From contig CAMIXP010000040.1 in NCBI GenBank assembly GCA_946402785.1, forward strand, positions 1-10,252: a DNA stretch of 10,252 bases, written 5' to 3'. This stretch comes from an uncultured Caryophanales bacterium (GTDB lineage Bacteria > Bacillota_I > Bacilli_A > RF39 > UBA660). Positions 6,567 to 10,252 of this stretch are shown here, piece after piece. Both the position numbers and the translations under genes were made by a program. The notes beneath the pieces are model-generated. The model saw only the letters and a list, made by a program, of their open reading frames with translations. It was not told the origin of the DNA and ran no database searches. How positions within the stretch are numbered: the stretch's first letter is position 1; each line of letters opens with the position of its first letter.

Positions 6567-9092
6567 ATGTTAAATAAGAAAATTGCAAATATTGTTTTCT
6601 ACAAAGTACCACAAGGTGGTAACATGGTTAAACAAGCAACTATCTTCTATCAAGATGGAACTGTTAAAAATGTAAGTTTCGAAGATGGAATTGATGCTTG
6701 TGAAGCTATTTGTAGAGAAAGACATATTCAAACAAAAGATGCTTTTAAAGAAATGATTAATCGTGATGTTGTTCATGTAATGACAGCAAAACAATTAAGT
6801 GAAAACTATAGTCGTTTCATTCCTGCTGCTCTTGAAAATGCAGAAGTATCTACTAAGGTAGAAGAGGCTGCACAAGAGACAGAAGAAGTTGAAGAGGAAG
6901 AAGTGAAAGCTAAAGATGCAGCTGAAGAAGAAAAGAAAGATTCAAAAGTTGCTGCCGCTGCTGTTGCAGGTGCTGCTTTAGCAGGAGAAGCTGCTGCTAC
7001 TCCAAAACCTGATAAGAAAGATGATGGACTATATCATTTTGATGATGAGGAAGAAGTACACGAAACAGGTAAAGAAAATCAACCTGCTACTACAGGTACT
7101 ACTACAACTACTGAAGAATCTAAAGAAGAAAAAGATCAATTTAGTGGTAAAGAAGATTTCGATTCTGAAGTTGCTAAGGATGCTCAAATCGAAGATCCTG
7201 AATATACTGAAGAACCTAAAGAAGAAAAGAAAGGATTCTTTGGTAGACTTTGGGCTAAGATTAAAGCTAATAAACTTGTTAGAAGAGTTATCTTAGGTGT
7301 TACAGCTTTAGCTGTTGCTTGTGGTATCTATTCTGCAGTTAATAACAGAAAATCACTTGAAGGTGAAATGTATCGTAGTAATTTAACGACTGCTTCTACA
7401 ACAGTTGATAATACAAATGAAGATGATCATATGTATCATTTCACACCATTATCTACTAATTCTGCAGTTGCTGCTGATGCTCCAACTGTTACCTTACAAG
7501 AAGCTAATGCTCAAATCGTAAATACTCATTATTATGATAATGCAGCTATTTCTGGATTATTAGCTAGAACTCAAAATCAAACACAAAAGAATGCAATGTC
7601 TAATTTAGGCGCTGCTATGGATGGATTCAACAATGTATTCGCTTCTTATTACTTAGAAGAAGGAGTAGATGTTCGTCCTGCTCTTAAATTTGAAGAAGTT
7701 GTTGCTATGCAAGTTGCATACAATGATTATTCTAAAGATCAATTAAAGGCATACTTCAATGGTGCTGATATTAAAGCAGAGGATTTATCAAGAGCTTATA
7801 AAGATGGTAACCTACAATTAATGGGTGCTTATGCTATTGAAAATCCAGAACATCCAATTGATATGTCAATGTTAATTGATTCAGAAGAAGGTAAAGCTTT
7901 CTATCAACGTTATCATGAAGCTTTCTTAGCTGCTAAAATGGCTACAGGAGATGAGAAAATCCGCTTAGTATCTGAATTCTATCAAATGGTACATAATGAT
8001 TTCCCTGTTTCTGAGAAAGAACGTACTGAAGGTATTTCTCATTCTGAAAACTATGAAAACTTACCTGCTTATAAATTATCTGTTACTCCAATGATTGCTG
8101 CTGCTGAAATGATGTGGCAAAATCTTGAAACAGATGTAACATTAAATGATTCAGAAATTGATTTCATTAATGATTTAGGATTATGTAATAGAGCTGATAA
8201 ATCATTTGAAAGAGCAGAATTAGTTGCTTTAACAAGTGATAGAGATAACAATAATCCAACTTATGAAGAATATAGAACAGCATTCATTAACTACTATGTT
8301 ACAACTGGTACATACTATGTTGATGATGAACATCGTGAATTAACTTATCTACAATCTTTCCAAGATGCTGTTAACTGGCATTTTGATCCAGAAGGTGAGT
8401 GGACTTACCAAGGTCATACTTGGACAGAAACTGAAACTCATACAGAAACACATCATTGGACAGAAACAGAAACAACTTATCATGAAGAAACAGAATCTCA
8501 TCCAGTAGATGAATCTCAAGTTCCAGAAGAAATTCGTGATGATTTACAAGATCAAGTTGATGCTGAAATCGAAGCTGAAAATGAAAGACGTAGACGTGAG
8601 GCTGAAGCTGCTGCAGAAGCTGAAAGATTAAGATTACAAGCTGAAGCTGATGCACAAGCTGCTCAAATTGAACAAGAAGTTCAACAAGACAATCAAGATC
8701 TACAAGATAACATTGATCATGCTAATGAAACAATTAATCATAACCATGAAGATACGAACCCAGCTAATGACACACCAGTTAATGAAGCTGATTTAGGTCA
8801 TGGTGTTGATTTCGATGATGATCATTCTGATTCTCAAGGTAACCTTGATTCTTCTGTAGAAAATATCACAACAGATTCTACAGGAGATCAAACAGGTGAA
8901 CCATTACCAGATCCAAATGAAACTGGAAGAGAATTCGATGCTCAAGCTAATAATGCTTCTGCACCAAGTGCTGGTGGTAATAACAATGGTACTGTTGAAA
9001 GTGTTCCAGTAGCTGATGATTATTACTATGAGGATTCTTGGATCGAATATGATGAACCTGTTCAAGAAGAAGGATATCAATATCATAAATAA
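6567..9092 (+). CDS. large single-pass membrane protein with cytoplasmic domain and extracellular coiled coil (unknown function)
   Basis: An 841-residue protein of no family I recognise. Residues 20-90 look like a small folded cytoplasmic domain (ATIFYQDGTVKNVSFEDGID onwards). An acidic linker with an Ala-rich stretch (91-222) follows, then a basic segment (KKGFFGRLWAKIKANKLVRR, 221-240) and one membrane helix (about 239-258). The basic flank places the N-terminus inside and the last 580 residues outside. The outer part holds a Thr/Asn linker, a mostly helical region (305-605), a Trp/His/Thr/Glu-rich segment (611-645), a highly charged coiled coil (about 655-722, with ENERRRREAEAAAEAERLRL) and a disordered Asp/Asn/Ser-rich tail ending in a Tyr-rich acidic stretch. 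Only three cysteines fall in the N-terminal domain and membrane helix and one (C540) outside, unlike the Cys-rich operon partner. It lies 11 nt after that gene and is followed by a terminator. Joint assembly of the two proteins is an inference from the operon. Phe is mostly TTC, suggesting high expression. Confidence 0.86.
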   Translation: MLNKKIANIVFYKVPQGGNMVKQATIFYQDGTVKNVSFEDGIDACEAICRERHIQTKDAFKEMINRDVVHVMTAKQLSENYSRFIPAALENAEVSTKVEEAAQETEEVEEEEVKAKDAAEEEKKDSKVAAAAVAGAALAGEAAATPKPDKKDDGLYHFDDEEEVHETGKENQPATTGTTTTTEESKEEKDQFSGKEDFDSEVAKDAQIEDPEYTEEPKEEKKGFFGRLWAKIKANKLVRRVILGVTALAVACGIYSAVNNRKSLEGEMYRSNLTTASTTVDNTNEDDHMYHFTPLSTNSAVAADAPTVTLQEANAQIVNTHYYDNAAISGLLARTQNQTQKNAMSNLGAAMDGFNNVFASYYLEEGVDVRPALKFEEVVAMQVAYNDYSKDQLKAYFNGADIKAEDLSRAYKDGNLQLMGAYAIENPEHPIDMSMLIDSEEGKAFYQRYHEAFLAAKMATGDEKIRLVSEFYQMVHNDFPVSEKERTEGISHSENYENLPAYKLSVTPMIAAAEMMWQNLETDVTLNDSEIDFINDLGLCNRADKSFERAELVALTSDRDNNNPTYEEYRTAFINYYVTTGTYYVDDEHRELTYLQSFQDAVNWHFDPEGEWTYQGHTWTETETHTETHHWTETETTYHEETESHPVDESQVPEEIRDDLQDQVDAEIEAENERRRREAEAAAEAERLRLQAEADAQAAQIEQEVQQDNQDLQDNIDHANETINHNHEDTNPANDTPVNEADLGHGVDFDDDHSDSQGNLDSSVENITTDSTGDQTGEPLPDPNETGREFDAQANNASAPSAGGNNNGTVESVPVADDYYYEDSWIEYDEPVQEEGYQYHK
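8415..8501 (+). repeat. imperfect Trp/Thr/Glu/His coding repeat
   Basis: Within the 841-aa gene, residues 617-645 repeat the motif [H]TWTETET-H and HHWTETET, encoded by near-identical TGGACAGAAACxGAAAC words at 8421 and 8457. The segment carries six His and many Glu between the helical region and the coiled coil. Confidence 0.6.
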
Positions 9093-9093
9093 T

Positions 9094-9117
9094 AAAAAGT
9101 GCTATATGCACTTTTTT
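9094..9117 (+). terminator. rho-independent terminator of the envelope-protein operon
   Basis: A 9-bp stem (AAAAAGTGC 9094-9102 with GCACTTTTT 9108-9116), a 5-nt loop and a T-tract to 9117, starting 2 nt after the stop codon. Confidence 0.9.
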
Positions 9118-9137
9118 ATTTGTTTTTAAATATAAAG

Positions 9138-9166
9138 TTGACAATATCCAACAGTTGTGGTATAAT
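9138..9166 (+). promoter_or_regulatory. near-perfect sigma-A promoter of the 139-aa gene
   Basis: TTGACA (9138-9143), a 17-bp spacer and TATAAT (9161-9166), with TGG as an extended -10. All twelve hexamer bases match consensus. Start of transcription is expected near 9173, giving a leader of about 44 nt. Confidence 0.9.
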
Positions 9167-9180
9167 TACTATACATTGAA

Positions 9181-9208
9181 GGTATAGAGGGGATACCAAT
9201 TCAGGGGG
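9181..9208 (+). promoter_or_regulatory. leader with a small hairpin and two G-rich SD-like sites
   Basis: GGTAT (9181-9185) can pair with ATACC (9193-9197), leaving AGAGGGG in the loop, an SD-like sequence too far (24 nt) from the ATG to be used directly. The probable working site is AGGGGG at 9203-9208, 8 nt before ATG 9217. Whether the hairpin matters is unknown. Confidence 0.45.
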
Positions 9209-9216
9209 TTGAATAT

Positions 9217-9636
9217 ATGAGTACAAATTATATATTTGAATATTTAGATGAAAATGATTTTAGAAAGAAAGAACGTTCTGTTCGTAAGTATAACATGTTA
9301 GCTTATAAGAAATTAACATTTACTTATTATCCAGAATTAAGAAAAGGTACTTTCTTAGGTAAAGAAGTTGGAAAAGATGAAAAGAATCATACAGTAAGTT
9401 ATGAATTACAATTACCAACCGATGAACTATTTAAAAAAGTTCATGGACCAATTGTATTACATTATACTGTTTATACAGAAAAAGGTATTATTCTTTTAAC
9501 TAACATTACACCAGAAGGTATCTTAGATGAAGGACATAGAGCAGAGTTATCTACCTATAAAGGTGTTATGATTTCTAAGACAAATCCTGAAAAGGATATG
9601 TTTAAAATCAATCTTTTAAATATGTTACAAAAATAG
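9217..9636 (+). CDS. hypothetical soluble protein, 139 aa
   Basis: Not assigned to a family. The protein has no membrane helix, signal peptide or cysteine, is rich in Lys, Glu and Tyr, and is predicted by eye to be mostly beta (KKLTFTYYPEL, HTVSYELQLP, GPIVLHYTVY, KGIILLTNITPEG), with short helices at the ends (residues 11-27 and the C-terminal KINLLNMLQ). It should be cytoplasmic. Expression is expected to be strong: consensus promoter, AGGGGG ribosome site, and a monocistronic unit bounded by terminators on both sides. The stop codon (9634-9636) lies inside the stem of its own terminator. The neighbours, the envelope operon upstream and tRNAs downstream, give no functional clue. The length and clean boundaries argue for a genuine, intact gene. 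Confidence 0.85.
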   Translation: MSTNYIFEYLDENDFRKKERSVRKYNMLAYKKLTFTYYPELRKGTFLGKEVGKDEKNHTVSYELQLPTDELFKKVHGPIVLHYTVYTEKGIILLTNITPEGILDEGHRAELSTYKGVMISKTNPEKDMFKINLLNMLQK

Positions 9637-9655
9637 AGTAAAATCTCTATTTTTT
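9629..9655 (+). terminator. rho-independent terminator containing the stop codon of the 139-aa gene
   Basis: A 10-bp stem (9629-9638 with 9645-9654), loop TAAAAT, T-run to 9655. The TAG stop codon at 9634-9636 is within the rising arm. Confidence 0.88.
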
Positions 9656-9666
9656 GTTATTTCTAC

Positions 9667-9695
9667 TTGCTTCTATAATGGTTTTATGCTATTAT
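9667..9695 (+). promoter_or_regulatory. promoter of the tRNA operon
   Basis: TTGCTT (9667-9672), a 17-bp spacer and TATTAT (9690-9695) preceded by TGC, the same TGCTATTAT extended -10 as at 4521-4529. A start near 9702 would leave only about 5 nt before the mature tRNA. A TATAAT at 9674-9679 is a less likely alternative because no suitable -35 precedes it. Confidence 0.65.
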
Positions 9696-9706
9696 TAAAT
9701 AGCAGC

Positions 9707-9783
9707 GGACCCTTAGCTCAGTTGGTTAGAGCATCCGGCTCATAACCGGGCGGTCATAGGTTCGAGCCCTATAGGGTCCACCA
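9707..9783 (+). tRNA. tRNA with CAU anticodon, probably tRNA-Ile2 (lysidine type); elongator Met is the alternative
   Basis: A 77-nt cloverleaf with encoded CCA. The acceptor stem GGACCCT (9707-9713) pairs with AGGGTCC (9773-9779), discriminator A9780. Anticodon stem 9734-9738/9746-9750, loop CTCATAA with anticodon CAT at 9741-9743; T-stem 9756-9760/9768-9772 around TTCGAGC. The paired G1-C72 excludes the initiator tRNA. The acceptor stem GGACC-type, with C4-G69 and C5-G68, resembles bacterial tRNA-Ile2, whose C34 is changed to lysidine by TilS to read AUA, more than elongator tRNA-Met. That choice rests on recalled family sequences. Confidence 0.93.
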
Positions 9784-9792
9784 TTAACATAT

Positions 9793-9876
9793 GCGGGTAT
9801 GGCGGAATTGGCAGACGCGCTAGACTTAGGATCTAGTGTCCCAGACGTGCAGGTTCAACTCCTGTTACCCGCACCA
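9793..9876 (+). tRNA. tRNA-Leu (UAG anticodon)
   Basis: An 84-nt class II tRNA with encoded CCA (9874-9876). The acceptor stem GCGGGTA (9793-9799) pairs with TACCCGC (9866-9872), discriminator A9873. Anticodon stem 9820-9824/9832-9836, loop CTTAGGA with anticodon TAG at 9827-9829. A short variable arm (GTC-cca-GAC) marks the Leu/Ser/Tyr class. It lies 9 nt after the CAU tRNA, so both come from one transcript. Confidence 0.97.
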
Positions 9877-9886
9877 ATTTAAAATG

Positions 9887-9914
9887 AAATCAGTCCTTAT
9901 GGATTGATTTTTTT
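9887..9914 (+). terminator. rho-independent terminator of the tRNA operon
   Basis: A 10-bp stem with one G-U pair (9887-9896 with 9901-9910), loop TTAT and a T-run to 9914, beginning 10 nt after the CCA of tRNA-Leu. Confidence 0.88.
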
Positions 9915-9915
9915 A

Positions 9916-9924
9916 TGTTATAAT
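9916..9924 (+). promoter_or_regulatory. extended -10 promoter of dut
   Basis: TGTTATAAT with a perfect TATAAT at 9919-9924, one base after the terminator T-tract. No convincing -35: that position (9896-9901) lies at the hairpin tip. A Shine-Dalgarno AAGGAG lies at 9933-9938, 6 nt before the ATG. Confidence 0.72.
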
Positions 9925-9944
9925 ATTTTCGTAAGGAGAATACT

Positions 9945-10252
9945 ATGAGAAAGTTTGAAAAAATAAGTTTTGATCAATTTAAAAAAGATATAGCAGACGA
10001 TAAAGAACTCTATGATTCTTATGAAATTCCAAGCAGAGATACTTATTATGCTGCAGGTTATGATTTTCATGCATTAACGGATTTTGTGATTCATCCAGGA
10101 GAGATTAAGAAAATTCCTACGGGTATTAAAGCTTCTATGGAAGATGATGAAGTTTTATTACTGATGGTTCGCAGTAGTCAAGGATTTCGATTCAATATTC
10201 GTTTAATTAACCAAGTAGGGGTTGTTGATAAAGATTATTATAATAATCCTAC
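9945..10252 (+). CDS. dut: dUTPase (dUTP diphosphatase), trimeric type, 3' partial
   Basis: The first 102 residues of a trimeric dUTPase, which hydrolyses dUTP to dUMP and pyrophosphate, keeping uracil out of DNA and supplying dUMP for thymidylate synthesis. Three of the five conserved motifs are visible: motif 1 AGYDFHAL (37-44), motif 2 VRSSQGF (75-81) and motif 3 NQVGVVDKDYY (89-99), with D95 at the position of the catalytic Asp. Motifs 4 and 5 lie beyond the window. The N-terminal segment before motif 1 (about 36 residues, MRKFEKISFDQFKKDI onwards) is longer than in the E. coli enzyme, as in many Bacillota homologues. ATG 9945 is chosen for its AAGGAG site 6 nt upstream and the extended -10 box 20 nt before it. 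The reading frame is intact to the window's end. Confidence 0.9.
   Translation, partial: MRKFEKISFDQFKKDIADDKELYDSYEIPSRDTYYAAGYDFHALTDFVIHPGEIKKIPTGIKASMEDDEVLLLMVRSSQGFRFNIRLINQVGVVDKDYYNNP

Noticed and set aside
6948..6998. Second membrane helix in the 841-aa protein (Ala/Val/Gly stretch, residues 128-144)
   Set aside because: Mostly Ala and Gly with a Glu inside and acidic linkers on both sides; the hydrophobicity is too low, and the clear helix with a basic flank is at 239-258.
7021..7296. 91-aa + strand frame inside the 841-aa gene
   Set aside because: A Lys/Leu-rich shifted translation of the acidic linker codons with no start signals.
9138..9216. Riboswitch or T-box leader before the 139-aa gene
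   Set aside because: The leader is only about 44 nt with a 5-bp hairpin; too short and without any known aptamer or T-box sequence.
1..10252. Mollicutes genetic code with TGA as tryptophan
   Set aside because: None of the eight visible stop codons is TGA, which raised the question. But all long frames are full length using TGG for Trp, including Trp-rich segments, with no in-frame TGA, so the standard bacterial code fits. Lack of TGA stops in eight genes is weak evidence alone.

Overview
This window is AT-rich, gene-dense DNA. All recognisable genes lie on the + strand, with short intergenic gaps, TAA/TAG stop codons, TGG-only tryptophan and purine-rich Shine-Dalgarno sites. Both tRNAs encode CCA, and the tRNA-Leu closely resembles the Bacillus type. 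This fits a low-GC Gram-positive bacterium (Bacillota). The style of its surface proteins suggests an uncultured gut Bacilli/Mollicutes-like lineage, but that placement is inference and not shown by any marker gene here.

Left part (1-4499). It holds the C-terminal end of a membrane-anchored Cthe_2159-like carbohydrate-binding protein, an unrecognised single-pass membrane protein, and a GT39/PMT-type glycosyltransferase with a probable F5/8-like domain before its catalytic Asp-Glu. A PfkB-family sugar kinase follows, overlapped at its 3' end by a small free-standing Smr-domain protein. The first three genes each end in a rho-independent terminator. Immediately after the terminator T-tract comes an extended -10 box (TGnTATAAT-like) for the next gene.

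Centre (4501-9117). A promoter with a good -35, a 17-bp spacer and an extended -10 drives a two-gene operon of large single-pass envelope proteins of unknown function. The first (664 aa) has a short cytoplasmic N-terminus, one membrane helix and a long extracellular part. That part contains a pilin-like-sized globular region, three tandem cysteine-rich repeats (each made of two similar halves), a Trp-rich WSxW segment and a very Thr-rich tail. The second (841 aa) has a cytoplasmic N-terminal domain, an acidic linker, one membrane helix, an extracellular region, a Trp/His/Thr/Glu-rich segment, a charged coiled coil and a disordered acidic tail. These two genes use more 'optimised' codons (for example TTC for Phe) and G-rich ribosome binding sites, so they are probably highly expressed. 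This operon is the least explained and most interesting part of the window.

Right part (9118-10252). A near-perfect sigma-A promoter drives a 139-aa soluble protein of unknown function. Next is a two-tRNA operon (a CAU tRNA, probably the lysidine-type Ile2, and Leu-UAG) with its own promoter and terminator. The window ends inside a dUTPase gene (dut), which is again preceded by the terminator/extended -10 arrangement.

Functional links are mostly inferential. The window mixes housekeeping genes (kinase, Smr, tRNAs, dUTPase) with cell-envelope genes. The protein O-mannosyltransferase-like enzyme lies 1.3 kb upstream of exported Ser/Thr/Pro-rich proteins that are plausible substrates.
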